From: Megaleporinus macrocephalus
Taxonomy: Eukaryota > Chordata > Actinopteri > Characiformes > Anostomidae
Assembly: GCA_021613375.1 (NCBI GenBank)
Contig: CM038725.1
Span: 11,159,089 to 11,223,088, forward strand
Direction of reading: 5' to 3'
DNA: 64,000 nt
The stretch's first letter is position 1. The number at the start of each line of letters is the position of its first letter. Positions 34,931 through 48,247 of this stretch are shown one piece after another. Position numbers and translations under genes: made by a program. The notes beneath the pieces are model-generated. The model worked only from the letters and a program-made list of their open reading frames with translations, did not search any database and was not told where the DNA came from.

Positions 34931-37900
34931 TTTTTAAAAAAGAACAGGAAAATGATGCTAAACCACCGCAAGCCACCGCAAGCAGAATATATAATAAGCT
35001 GCATGTGTAATATCTCCACCCACATTACGTAATCCTAACATGTTTTGTGCAGCCTTCCCTCAAATGCATTTGCACAAGAGAGAAGCTAATTTTGCTCTTT
35101 TTATCATGTACACAGTCCATAAACAGGGATAGAGTACACAGGCACATGCGTGTGATTTGCCCCTGAAACTGGCACCAGGTCCCTTTTATCTAAACACACT
35201 GGCTATGACTGAAATGGATCTCTTGTTATGTTATATAGGGGACAGCTATTTATGTTACCAAATAATAGTAAACATGAACTAATGAATTTGTCCCTACTCA
35301 CCAGTTACCTCGACAAACCAACATGAGTCGCTTGCAATGTTGCAGTTGTTTGTCTATCCTGAGCTGTAGACGTAGACGGTGCGGCGTATGAGGAAGAAGT
35401 AAAAGCTTAACTAGAGCTCATGTTTAATTCTTGGTCCATGACAGCAGTAACCTACAGTTACCAGTCAGTGTTTTTGCAGTATGATGAGCATCATTACAGT
35501 CTTCATTTTTAACTGTGCAAAGCTGCTGTGTTTTTATTGTTTCTCCAGAGAGTCGAGTTTCATTTTCAATGGCTCAGCAGCCACCATTAACATAACGCTT
35601 CTCTGTTGCATAGTAACAAGTGGCTCGCAATGCACTTTGGCTTCCATTCAGCTGATGTAGTGATCTATGAGGTTCACTAGAAATTGCAAGTGCATTATGG
35701 GAGATTGTAGTGCCTTCAAAATCACTCTGGGATTCCATTTTGTGATTTGGACACTAAGAGAAAAATGGCTGGCGCTTGGGTTTCATACTTATATGTCCTT
35801 TTCCCATCCAGCCAGATGAACTGCTGAATTTCAGCCCCAACCTTGTGCGTTAGGAGGTCATTAATTATTTGTAATAATTTTAGTGGGCAAGTGAGATTTT
35901 CTGAATTGTCTTGTAGAAAATATTATTGAACACACCACAGAGTAAGATCATCATTAAGAGCACACATGTCATGTAGGTACCATATAACTGCCCTATAATA
36001 CATGATATACCATACGGAGGTGAGTAGAGTAGCTCAATTTCATACTCAAGTGAAAGTATTGACCTGCATGAGGAGCCATTTAAACAACACAGCATGACGG
36101 CTGCACCCTAAGCTCTAATATTTAGCTAGAACCAACTTAGAAAATTTTTGCATTCATAACATAACAGTTATTACAGAATGTCAAATTTGCTGACGGCCCG
36201 TTTTATTAGTTTTATTACTCACAATAACTTTACAAAATAATCATTTTAACAGGAGCTTTTAAATATTTATAAATACATTTATAAACAAATTACTCTATAC
36301 ATTTATACCACTACTACTATTACTAATATAACTACTACCAATAATAATAATAATAATAATAATAGTAATAATAGTAATAATAAGAATATTGTATGCATTT
36401 CATTATTTTTAGCTGTAGTAATTGTGGTTTGTGGTGTCAGACAAATTGTTAATAAACATGGACAAAGATGTACTTAAATGTTATGTTAATCATTATATAG
36501 ATTAAATGCACCCTTCAGTATTTCAGATTACATGCTTAAATGCAGCAGTTCTTATTTTCTAAAAAGAAATATACACATTGGCTTAATAAGCTTGTTCTCC
36601 CTTAATCAATCAAACTAAGTGATTAATTACATACACATACAAATTACCAATTGGCAGGCTGAAAAGGTGAGTATGTGATGAACAGGCACTTGTGTTCCTA
36701 GCAAGCTCCTCCCATTTGTGCTATTTCTCTTTATTTGTAGAACTTCCCTGAGCTTTGGAAAATAGTATGTTTAGTTTTTTAATCTATTTCTTCAAGCATT
36801 TGGCTTTTATTTCATCCTGCGGGGCCGGTGTGCCGTGCTAGGAAGGTTAATCGTGTGCCTATTTATAGGCTCGGCGTGCTATAGACAATCGAAATGTTTT
36901 CATTATTTTTTTTTTTACATCAAAGTAATGTAAATCTTTATTTGTTGTTCTTTTTTATTAAAATTATTTACATAATGATACTTTTGTGGCATAATAATGA
37001 GGAAACTTATGTAAATTGATGGTTCAGTTTTCGACTGGTGGTGTCTATTCAGCGCTGACGCTGGGGGGCGGAATCGACAAAGAGCTACTTAAAAATAGTT
37101 CGTAAGTTTGGAGACTAAGAAAGCCTTTGGGAAACACTCGCAAAATTGGTGTTCTTAAAGTTACGTCGTTCTTAAAGTTGTTCGTAAATCACTAAGATCA
37201 ATCGTTATCGGGAAACGTACCCCTGGTCGGTAACCCCAAGGTAATATGCTTCAGAGACCTCTACCCTAAAGAATCTTCCATGAGTGGTGCTTTTTTTGTT
37301 AAAACTTGAAAGACAGTAGCTTTGAGTAGCTACTGAAATTATTATTTAGAGGACGGAGGAGTTTTTGCGCCACGTCATACATCCTTACATATTGTTGTCA
37401 TACAGAAGTCTGGCTCAGTCTAGCTTAGTGTGGCAAAATTATTGGTTTATTGGTTAGTTTTCACTTCTCTTTAAGTACTCTTTTAATTTGTTCACAAGAG
37501 TCAGATTCAGGGTGCAATTACATGTTTCCACCAGAGGGGAAATCCAAATCCCCAAATCCTACTTAGTGTAACTTTATAGTAGTTTTACTATTATAGTAAA
37601 AGACTTAGTCACACCTGGGCAAAGTACCAGGGTTTTGTTGAATTTCTAAGTCAATATTAGTTGACATATACTTTGAGGAGAACACTGCGCAACATTCCAT
37701 AGTATAATTACTCTTTATTAGCTTAATTAACATACTAAAGGAAAAAAACATAAAATCTGGCATGGGCAAAAGTCTTTTTATATTTATTTTTTTCCGCAAA
37801 ATGTTTGCAGAACAAAATACATGTGGCTCCAACATGTGCAAAAATTGCACAATTAAATGTGCTCCCTGTAGAAGATGTACAGAAAGTTTTTACATAAATA

Positions 37901-39157
37901 GACAAAACTATTAGTGTTAAAGCTGTAAAGTGTGAAAAACCTTTTCAAAGTTTAAAGATTCTCTACAAATTCAAGGTTTTGTACCAATTAAAGGTTTTTC
38001 CCAGAACTTTACATCCAATCGAAGAACCATTTAGGAACTTTCCGTTATGAGATTGCATGCATCTACGAAACAGCATAACCATATATGAATGATTCATCTG
38101 CTTGTGTTCAGAGTGACTGTTTGTACTGCTGTCATGTGTCCACACACTTTTCCACATGAGAGGCATCTTTGTAGTGCGTGTGCTCATCTCCTCTCGCCGA
38201 GACTCTGTCGGACTCAATCATGCACAAGCGGCTGCGTGAAAGCGGCCACACATGCATCTTTATGGCGGAGCTAATCCTGCACGCACCTCTCGCGCTCTCG
38301 CACACAGCCCGAGGCTGGCCGGAGCGCTTCAGCCCCTGCGGATTGCTGCAAGGCAACTGTGTGTGCATGTGTTTCTCGCTACTCCATCCTCTCCGCCTTT
38401 GATTTGCCCGGTCCCAACACGCCTCGCCCGTTTGAACTCCCCTTCCTCACTTCAGTCCCCGCTGAGGGCTGCAAGTCGTTTCATTTAACGTCTAACCGCA
38501 GTCGGGATGAGGCCGGCAACCTTCTACTTTAATAATATATGGAATCCATGGAGTCTTCCCAAAACTTGTTCTGTCTGCAGCTCTGCTCAGGCACCACTGA
38601 AGAAGTGGGTTTCTTGGGAGTTAGGTTGTGACTTTGACACTTTGATGTCAAGCATGGAATCAGCCTTTATATGTCCAGCCTACAGCATCCAGTTGCCTCA
38701 TGTGTCGTTAACTGTCAGAGTAGCACACAATGGTCTGTTTTTAAAAAATAAAAGCGCCAAACTAAACTTGAGGGTTTTTTTGGGGAGCAATGCAATAAAG
38801 CAAGTTTTTGTAGTTATTTAAAGAACCTGTTTCATAAAGAACCGTTTTAGTGTAAGATAAGGCAGCTGAAGGATTTTCCCAGCCAAGAACCATTTAGAAA
38901 CTATTTGTTTTAAAACTGTTGGAGAAATCTTTAATCAGTATATGGTCTTTACATGATCAGAAGGTTATTTTAAAATGTCAAAACCATTCTTTAAGCTCAT
39001 TTAGAAATATTTTTTTAATAGGCCCATATTTTTCCTTGTATTTTGTGTATTTTATGTAGGTAAAACATAGTGTGTATCATATTTACATATTCATTTCTCA
39101 ATCCCTAGTGTATCCCTTATATTTAAATATTACTGTTTTTATTACGGTCCATTTGAA

Positions 39158-39160
<3 letters not shown>
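34931..39160. other. Intergenic DNA
   Basis: No exon supported. Contains an (ATA)n run at 36341-36383. Near 37100-37215 TTGGGAAACACTCGC and GGGAAACGTACCCC form a decayed inverted-repeat remnant. AAAGAACC-type repeat remnants lie at 37920-38050 and 38815-39000. A G+C-richer unique segment at about 38150-38500 is free of repeats. Confidence 0.45.

Positions 39161-39244
<84 letters not shown>
39161..39244. repeat. (TA)n microsatellite, 84 bp
   Basis: 42 uninterrupted TA dinucleotides. Frames here that read as alternating Tyr-Ile are repeat translations. Confidence 0.97.
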
Positions 39245-39248
<4 letters not shown>

Positions 39249-40758
39249 TGTGTTCTGAATGACTTCACAGGGGTGTCCAATATTTCCCAAAAATTTCATT
39301 TCAAATGAGCAGGATCTCACCTGATTCTACTTGATTAATTAACTGCTCAGCTTTTAAACTACTGGTCATGTATACTTCTGCTTTGCCCAAACAAAAAATC
39401 TGTAGCCACACCAGCATTTTGCAGAGTAGACTGGACACCTTGTTCAAATAGAAGTCCAGGATAAAATACTCTTTACAACTTCAATGTAAACTTCAACATC
39501 AATGTAAATGTGTTCCCTACATCACAAGAACATTGAAATGGACTGATCGTTTTAGCTGCTTCAGCTGCGTCAAGCTCTCGTATTAAAAAAAAAGCAAAGA
39601 AAATGAGTTTTTCCATATCTGCTATTGAGGAACAGTTCTTTAGTGACCTTAATGGGGCTTCTCTTCTTCTCATCCCCTTTTCGACACCTTTACTTTTAAG
39701 AGTGTTGTTGGTGTTCCTAACAATTAGCAGCTGCTTCCTCTCATTGCAATCCTGATGTGTTCACAGAAAGCAGTAATGGGATTACAAACACAAGTCATTG
39801 TAATTGAGCTGCACCTAAAGAGATTAGCCTTTTAGCCTTTTAATCTTTAATAGCAAAACTTTCCTCCTTGAAAGTCAGAAATCACTATTAGCAGGTTTAG
39901 AAACCTGTTGATGTTGATATTAATGGAGGGATGGCTTTTTAAGTCGCGCAGCATTTTATAACATTTGCTGTTTCACAAATAATTTTCAGATCATATTTCT
40001 TTACTTAATATGAAAAATTAACCACCTCCTCTTTTTCTATATCTCTAAATCAGGGGTGAAGATATTGGCTCTGATATTTCTATTTCTGGGTTTTACTTGA
40101 TTTACTGTGTGGTATTAGTAATTTGTATTTGCAGAAAGATAGAAATAATTAAAAAATAATAGCTTGACATTTTTGGTCATTACAGAGTTGTACCATAATA
40201 AAGTTATCTAACAGGTTACCTTAGTAAGCCAATGAACTTGCAGTCAGTGTGGGTTAAATAATTGAAAAACAAAAACTTGTTAAAAAATTATATATGTTAC
40301 TTATTTAGAAGTTACTTTTAGATGTTACTTTTAACATCTCATAGCCTGGTCTGCCCTGTAATTAGCTGCCTTTATATTAATAGTAACTAAGTTGGATGGT
40401 GGATGTTTGTAAACCACTTATTGAACATGGATTTCAGACCAAGAGCCTGTCACAGTTAAGTTCTAACTAATAAAATAATGTTTAGAATATGGTTTTGTAC
40501 TCAAACGTTGCCAGACATACACATTGGCACAGAGGTTCACGTGAACTTTGAATCACATTTTAGCACCAAAAAAACGGAAAAGCTAGATGTTTCCCACCCT
40601 CTGAATTTGAGCACAAGTTGAGCTGGGTTAATAAGCAACTCGGAATGTGGAGAAGAACTCGTCTTCTCCACTGTGTTGCGAATCAGCTTTCCAGATCTCC
40701 GCCCCAGCTGTGTCAGTCCTTGCCGGCCCTTGCTCTGAGCGAGTCCTCATTAGAAGAG

Positions 40759-40795
<37 letters not shown>

Positions 40796-42349
40796 TTCTC
40801 TGAGAGATGGATCATTAGAAGCACCAACAAACAGCTTTAGCAGCACTGCTGAAAGCCAAGATGTTCTACTGTAATGTCTCGAGTCCTTCCTCCTCGGGCT
40901 TAGTTAAAGAATGGAAGAAAAGGTCTAAACCAAACCCAAGATTAAACAGTGCATCGGGGTGAAATTGGGATGTACACATTTTCTCAGGTCAAATAGTCAA
41001 AGGTTAAATTAAGACTTTGCAGTATACGATCCATAATTATCTTTTTTTTTTTTTTCATTTGATTTCATTATTGTGACTTAAAGGAAAGTACACATTCTCA
41101 TCTCAGGAATAACAGCCATTCAGTACAAGAATTATAGAATATTATGAATAAAATATGAATAAAATTATGATATACAGACCAACAAGATTATTTCTAATTC
41201 ATTTGCTTATATGTCATAATAGAATTCAAAGATGCATTAAACGTCCTTTAATATTTATTGACGTTATCAGATTGTCTAAATGCTTACCTTTAGTGTATAT
41301 ATTTTTAGCCCATTTATGAATGATACATTATTAAAAGTCAAACATTATATGCAGGCTTCTAGACTTCAATCCACCTTACATAGTAAATACAATGTAAACG
41401 GTTCAACCCATACATTTACATCATATGTAATTTTAACTAAAGTAAAGTTTAACTGTGATAAACTCTAGTAAATACTGTTTACTAGAAACACAAAATTCCA
41501 CTTCCAATTAATAGACTGGATGCAATATTTTACATAAATCCAATGAATTTAAAAACGTTCCAAATAAACCTGTAGGCTGTTTATTAGTAGGATTATCAGT
41601 TATCACTTACCAAAAACAAAGCATACTACAAATCCCAATATTACATACTACAATACTCTGATGAATCAATATAAACAGTTCGATATCAAATAAATTAACC
41701 AATGAAGAGGATGTAGACCTGAAAGCAAAGGTGGAGGTGAGTTTTAAATCAAGTTTAGAATTATAAACCTTTCAGTGTTTTCTTAGCATGCACTATATAT
41801 GCTGATTTACGTTATTCTCAGATTCTTATTCTCTGTAATTTATCATTGACAGATCTACAAAGACACAATAATGACCTTGAATTTGCACCAGTTTTACTGT
41901 GTTTTAAATGTGCGTCTTTCTTTCATTTCTCACAAAGATCTGCACTGTGCTTAGATTGTGTTTTCATTTTGATATTTTATTTATTAAAAAACAAACTAAT
42001 GGAAATACTGTGAAGAAGGTTCGCTCTTTTGACTGTAAAGCAAAGTCACCTCTATTTCTATTGCACGTTTAAAAGACAGCCCCTGTCGACCAACTTGCTC
42101 AATAAACTAAAAATGTATTGTATCATTAATTTGAGGCATCAACAGAATAGTCATTGAAAGGTGTTTGAGTGTTCTGACACAGTCTGTGTTGGTGTGGTAT
42201 ATTTTTGGTCTTTGGTACACGCAGTACTAATAATGCAACAATAAGTAGTCTAGATCTTTCCCACAGCTGCACTGGAGCTGAACTCGAACGTGAGACCTGT
42301 CCGCTTTTAAACTTGTAGAAAAAGCTTTTTATCCTCAAGCCAGGCTGTT
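39245..42349. other. AT-rich intergenic DNA
   Basis: (CT)n at about 40762-40790. No gene, RNA or clear element. Confidence 0.4.
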
Positions 42350-44520
42350 GAAATGGCGCTGGAATGTGTTGGTGGCACATGGCTGTAATGATTGGGGAGA
42401 AATGACTGAGGCCTCACAGCAGGCCTTCCCCCTCCTTTCCTACCAGGTAGTAAAGGATCCACTCTCACCTCACTGCCTTGCACACTCTATTCAAAGGGAA
42501 TCCGTAACTGAATATGGTCCGGGCGTCTTTCAAGGGCCAGTGCTAATGAGACGCTTTACCTTGAAATCCGAGCGAGGCCCTGTCGAACTGAGCTGGTATA
42601 GCGGGATCACAATCAAGTACAGAGGTCCAGATCTCTCCAAAAGAGAGAGGGAGGGTGGCGGGAAACAGGGATAGACATCATTTGAGGGATGTATGAGGCT
42701 CTTGAAGAAAGTGGATTAGTACAGCAAGGCCATTTTGCCAGCCTCGGAAAAAGAAAGCTAGCAAGTTTCTGACGCTGACCCATTTCTTATTTCATTATCC
42801 CCGATCCCTGTGATAGCCAGAAGCCTTGAGGGTCAGGTGAGTGCAACGTTTACACAAGCTAGGTTAGCGGGAATAAGCCTGTGGGTAGACAAATAGGTCT
42901 GCGAACACGGAACACATACTTTTAGCGGTCAGCGCCCCGCCGCTTGCGTACGAGAGCAACGGCATACGAGGCCAGGGACAAAAGAGGCCGGAAGATTTGC
43001 GTCCAAGGAGTCCTCTTTCAAACCAGGGGCCCTAGGATGGCATGGAGGAGCATGCGTGCGAGCCACTGTCATGCTAATGAAAGAGTCTGAGACTGTGAAT
43101 GGGGGGTGCAGCTAGTTATCTACACGCTAATTAATGCGTGCTACCGTGAGAGGGTTATATGCATAGTAATGAGGGGGAGAAATGGCAGTGTTTGTGTGGC
43201 GCTGGGGGGAAGGGCGAGAGGAAAGCCTCTCCTGCATATAGAAACGTGCTACACATATTTCGGTCGCTTCACTTTTAATCATTTATTGGGCGCGTGGCGG
43301 TCCTGCCACATTTTTTGGCAGCATATTTTCATACAAAGGCTTGTTATTAGGCAGTTTATTTCAATGTCAATTTTAAATTGCTAGGACAAATTACAAGCTC
43401 CAGTTTCGGTTGCCATGGTGACGTCCCAGTCCTCCTGCGAGGCTACGTGTGTTTTTTTTTTGTATTTATTTATATATATATTTTTTTGTGCTACCGAATT
43501 AATTTCACCAGTTTATTCTGATTTCATATTTGAACGGAGTCAGCATTAGCCCAAGGGCCCCAGGTCCATGTCAGGAATTCTAGTCGTTTTCTCATGTTCA
43601 TCAAGCTTCGTCCTCCTTTGTGGACGGCTTTGAAAGTGGGCAGTTTTGTAAAGGAGCTTGACGGCGACATTACCCCAGAGTCTGCTTTTAGTAGACCCTC
43701 GCGACCTTCCTTGTCTGGTCCAGCCCAAGGAACCCCTTTTCCCACAGACAGCCCTGCAGACCAACCTGCGTCAAGAGGCCCAGCATATGGCCCCGGGCCC
43801 TGCCTATTGTCTGGCACGGCCGGGCAGGACGGCCTGCAATCATTGTGGTCATTGTGAGCGTGGAGGAGTGTGTCTGGAGGAACAGACACGGGGCCGACAG
43901 CGACTGATCTATGTACCCGCTAGTGTCCTTTCCCACCTAGCCCTCCATTATGGAAAAAACAGAGTAGACAAATGCGTCCGCGACTGATCATTGTCAATCA
44001 CAGGCCTCTAATTGTTGCCTGAAATCCCTGAGACAGTCGGCTAAAGAAGTCTGGTGAGGTTATGAATCATGGCGTACTCCTGTGTAAAACGGCTCGTTTG
44101 GAAATGAAGCTTTTTAAAACGGCCTCATAAAATATATCTCGTCTAAAATAGGTTAAATGCTCTGCGGCTCCGGCAGTTCTTGTCTACCTCGGAACGTGGG
44201 ATACACACAACTTATCATTTGAAGATGGAGACTAATTTCAGAAGCTCTGCTGGAGCTCCCGTTTTTTTCTCACAATCTCATTTAAAAAAATTAGTTCTTG
44301 TTTCTCGTGGACAAAGCACCGCCTGCATTATTCCACGCGCGAGTCCGAGGACCACGTCGTGTGTTTTCCTGAACCTCAAATTGGCAGAAAGCAAATAGAA
44401 AGTAACGACTCATTTGCGGCGCAGAAGGAAGAGGTCTCGGGAGAAACGGTTAAAATTAGGTTCCATCACTCCCTCAGCCCCATCTAAAATTCTCCTTCAT
44501 CACCTTTTTAGGACATGGAG
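42350..44520. other. Unique G+C-richer island, candidate regulatory DNA
   Basis: About 2.2 kb of largely repeat-free sequence with CpG-containing patches and homeobox-type ATTAAT words, and an X-box-like motif at 43409. Overlapping frames on both strands at 43524-43987 reflect composition and show no domain. Candidate conserved non-coding cluster. Confidence 0.3.
43409..43422 (+). promoter_or_regulatory. RFX X-box-like motif GTTGCCATGGTGAC
   Basis: GTTGCCATGGTGAC is a close match to the RFX consensus. It runs straight into a TGACGTC CRE-like word at 43418-43424. Confidence 0.4.
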
Positions 44521-45144
44521 CAGCCCATGGCAGTATGTATTCTCACATTAATTTGTTGAAAGTGACACTCACTGAGTAACTTTCAAAGTGGAGACTTTAC
44601 AATTATGAAATGTTTTTTTTTCTCCCACACTAAAAGTGTTCTCTCCTGGCCCTCCGTCTTACACCGACTTCATCTGGAAAGAAAAGAAGCATGTATAAAT
44701 ACGTAGAGTAAATACATGCTTAGATGACTAGCCATTAAAAACTACAATTTTTACTTATCTCTTTTAGCAGTATCTGTTTATTGTGTATGCCACACAACAC
44801 AGAAGTAAGCAGACTCTGAAATTCCATAAATACTGCATATATACTGTGTGATATACGGTATGGAGTATTAAAATAAAGACTGTTGAACTGTAAATGTAGC
44901 ATGATTAAATATTGACATGATTTTAACATCATTTTAATACATTTTGTTTAGTGTTGTTGGATCAGGTGAAAGTCCTGATTCCTTAAAACACACACATAGA
45001 TGTCTGGAATGTCTGAGTTGGGTCAGGATGCTCCCAGCACATAATAAAAAACGGGAATTAATTAGATAGCTCATTTGCATATTGCAGCCCTCTGCAATAT
45101 CAGTATTGCAAATAGGAATGTTTCAGTAACAATTTCATAAGAGT
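44521..45144. other. AT-rich intergenic DNA
   Basis: Nothing firm. An octamer-like CTCATTTGCATATTGC lies at about 45070. Confidence 0.4.
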
Positions 45145-45615
<471 letters not shown>

Positions 45616-46925
45616 ATCTAATAATGTAATAGATATAATTAATAAGTAGCATAGGCTACATATAACAACCATTTAAATGCACATGCTTATGTAGGTTTAT
45701 TACAGGTATTTTCCACACGTCCATATGACACCCTTTATATATGTCTTTCATCTTCAGAGATGAAAAGGCAAATATATACACAGACTAATATAATTATCTT
45801 TTTAGATTACAGTGAGTATTTCTTCCAAATGAATTGTGTGAAACCACATCTCCATTCTTAGTTTAATTACACACAAATTCTTTTTAACGTGCACAAAACT
45901 GAACGTTGTATATTTTTAAAATATTTGAATCATATTGGTATATTCCACATTTCTGCCTCATTTAGCGTTTTCTCTGTTTTTCTAATCACGCGCTGCTGTT
46001 GCTTCACTCCGTTTGCTTGCATGAAAGTGGGACAGGCTGGCTTATGTCAGCATCACGAGCAGCAGCCTCGGTTAAGAACACACCAAAGAAGGAGGAAAAG
46101 AAAGGAAAACGGTGTGACAACATAAATATGCCGTTCGTTTTTGACTCCCTTCAGGAAAAAAAAAAGAAAGAGGGGAGAAAATCTCAGAAATAGAGACCCC
46201 GCTTTTTACAGAAAAAAGGCTCCCACGTCGCTGATGCCATTTTAATTAAACTGTTGCTAGGTAACAATGACACGGCGTGGCTAAATGGCCTCGCTTTAGT
46301 GAAATGAGGAGGGCGCTCGGGCACAAAGCGTGTGCTCGTCTTTTCTTTACCTTTTCGTAGACAGTACCCCTCGCAGAGGGACATGCTAACATAAAAACAC
46401 TCCCGTCTCTCTCCCTCTCTCTCTCTCTCCCTCTTTCTCTCCCTCTCTTTTCTCTTCCTCCAGGACGGAGCACCGAGGCCATGCCGCGCCTTTCACCTTC
46501 ACCGATGACTTACGGGTTCGAGGCTCCTGTGCTGCTGGCATGCTGGGAGTTTTATGGCGCCTGGCAACTGTCTCCAGCAGCAACGAGGAGGCCGCCATGG
46601 TGGAGAGCTGACAAACCCTGGAGAGACCCTGTGGAAGGCGTTGGGGCCTGTATGTCTGTTTGTCTGCTAGAGGTGTGACCTTACACGCGCGTGTTAGTTC
46701 AACCTGGTTTTGGATTCACACCCGGATCCTACAGATCTCACAGTCACACTGAGCATAAAACATCTCAAACAGTCTCAAAGATACAACATCATTCCTTTAA
46801 TTTTCAACACTATCTGTATTTTTCAGTTTAAAGGCCGGGTGTGTGATGCAGTGTGATTACCGTTCACTCCCCTGTCCATTCAGTCTATACTTGGAGGCTG
46901 TCCTGCTCGGTTTCTATTAATAAAT
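45616..46925. other. Intergenic DNA with CT-rich tract and X-box motif
   Basis: CT-rich at about 46407-46450. A G+C-richer segment at 46200-46700 holds the X-box at 46253. No coding exon supported. Confidence 0.35.
46253..46265. promoter_or_regulatory. RFX X-box motif GTTGCTAGGTAAC
   Basis: GTTGCTAGGTAAC is one base away from the palindromic RFX optimum GTTGCYAGGCAAC. It is the strongest X-box in the window. Confidence 0.45.
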
Positions 46926-47148
46926 CGTCGCTGTCTAGAGATAAACACGTCCATTTTCTATATCATCTGAACACGACAGCTGCTCTTTATATCCTGTGAA
47001 AGTTTCTTGATGAACAGACCAATAGAAACGCTCCAAAATCTCTCAGAATAAGATCTTTGACCTGAACTCACATTAAAAGTGAAGAACGATTTAATTCTCT
47101 CCTGTAAAGTTACTATTTTGGTGGTACTTGTTTTTTTGGACAGCAACG
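46926..47148. mobile_element. MITE family A, 223 bp
   Basis: The left end CGTCGCTGTCTAGAG and the right end TTTGGACAGCAACG mirror each other with few mismatches. The interior contains GACAGCTGCTCTTTATATCC and GACCAATAGAAACGCTCC as in the copy near 6.9 kb. Confidence 0.75.
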
Positions 47149-47574
47149 ATATTTTAGCAGTTTAGCCCCGCCCACGCATGCTGAAGTGTGTGTTACTAAA
47201 TACAGTGTGTTACTAATATATAGCTATTAGAAGATGGAAAATTAAAGAATATATTTTTTCTCACCTCCACAGTTCAGTCTTAGATGTTGGTTTCACTTCT
47301 CACAACCCCAGTAAACGCTCAGTGATGTTGAGGTCCGGCCGTCTGAGGTGCTCACTGCTTTGTTCGGTAAATACCAGCAGATTCTTTGTTTGGATTTGCA
47401 AAAATAATACATATCTATCTTATTTTCTCAGTCACACAACCTGGACAGCTACACATCCTTTCAGACTCATAGTGTTGGTGTGTCTTCTCAGTGGAAGGAT
47501 GGACAGTAACATGGTTTGGTTTCAGATTTAAAGAAAGAGTGGAGCTTGTCTAACAGTTAGGGTGGTCCACCAGA
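47149..47574. other. Intergenic DNA, nothing recognised
   Basis: No supported feature. Confidence 0.4.
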
Positions 47575-47693
47575 GCTGCATCCAAAACCGCACACCTCAG
47601 TTCCACACATACACTACACTAATGAACGGCCTTAGATGGACGTGTACTGGTTTTCCACAGTGCTTAGGATGGCATGGTGGTTTTGGATGCAGC
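47575..47693. mobile_element. 119-bp fold-back element (TIR GCTGCATCCAAAACC)
   Basis: GCTGCATCCAAAACC at 47575-47589 is the exact complement of GGTTTTGGATGCAGC at 47679-47693. Related to the fold-back at 1926-1989. Confidence 0.7.
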
Positions 47694-48203
47694 CCAGATC
47701 CTGCACGGTTGTTTGGAGCCCCTCTTTTAACACTGGAAACAGCCGTTTCCTGTTTCACACATTTTATTTTGACCTTCATTGTTAAAGTAATAATAAAAAA
47801 AAAAGAAATGTCCCCTGCGAAAATGAATAACTCGTATTTAATGAGCATGTTCGACCGGAAGTGAAATAATAAACGAGGGGTGGTCTCTGACTTTTGCACA
47901 GTAGCTATAAACAAATAAACAGATAACAGTGCTCTAATAATTAGCCTCTATCTACTAAGGCATTATTCACGAGCCTCGGCTGGCCTGCTATGTATGTATG
48001 AACGTTTGCATTTATCTATCTACATTTCTATCTATTAGGGCTGCACGATATGAACAAAATAATGAAGGTAGAAGTAAATGGGGGAAGTGAAGCAGCTCTT
48101 TCAAGGAGCTGTGACTAAGGGTTTATTTCTTCTAGTTAGACACACACTGTGGCAGTAATGTATGCACGTGGAATACATCCCGAGTTCTTTCTAATTCTAA
48201 TAT

Positions 48204-48247
<44 letters not shown>

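Noticed and set aside
37100..37215. Possible inverted-repeat transposon
   Set aside because: Only a GGGAAACGTACCCC-like end and a decayed partner are visible. Boundaries could not be set.
39098..39320. Frames encoding long Tyr-Ile repeats
   Set aside because: Translation of the (TA)42 microsatellite.
43524..43987. Overlapping frames of 109-121 codons on both strands
   Set aside because: No domain or splice structure. Likely chance frames in a G+C-richer island.
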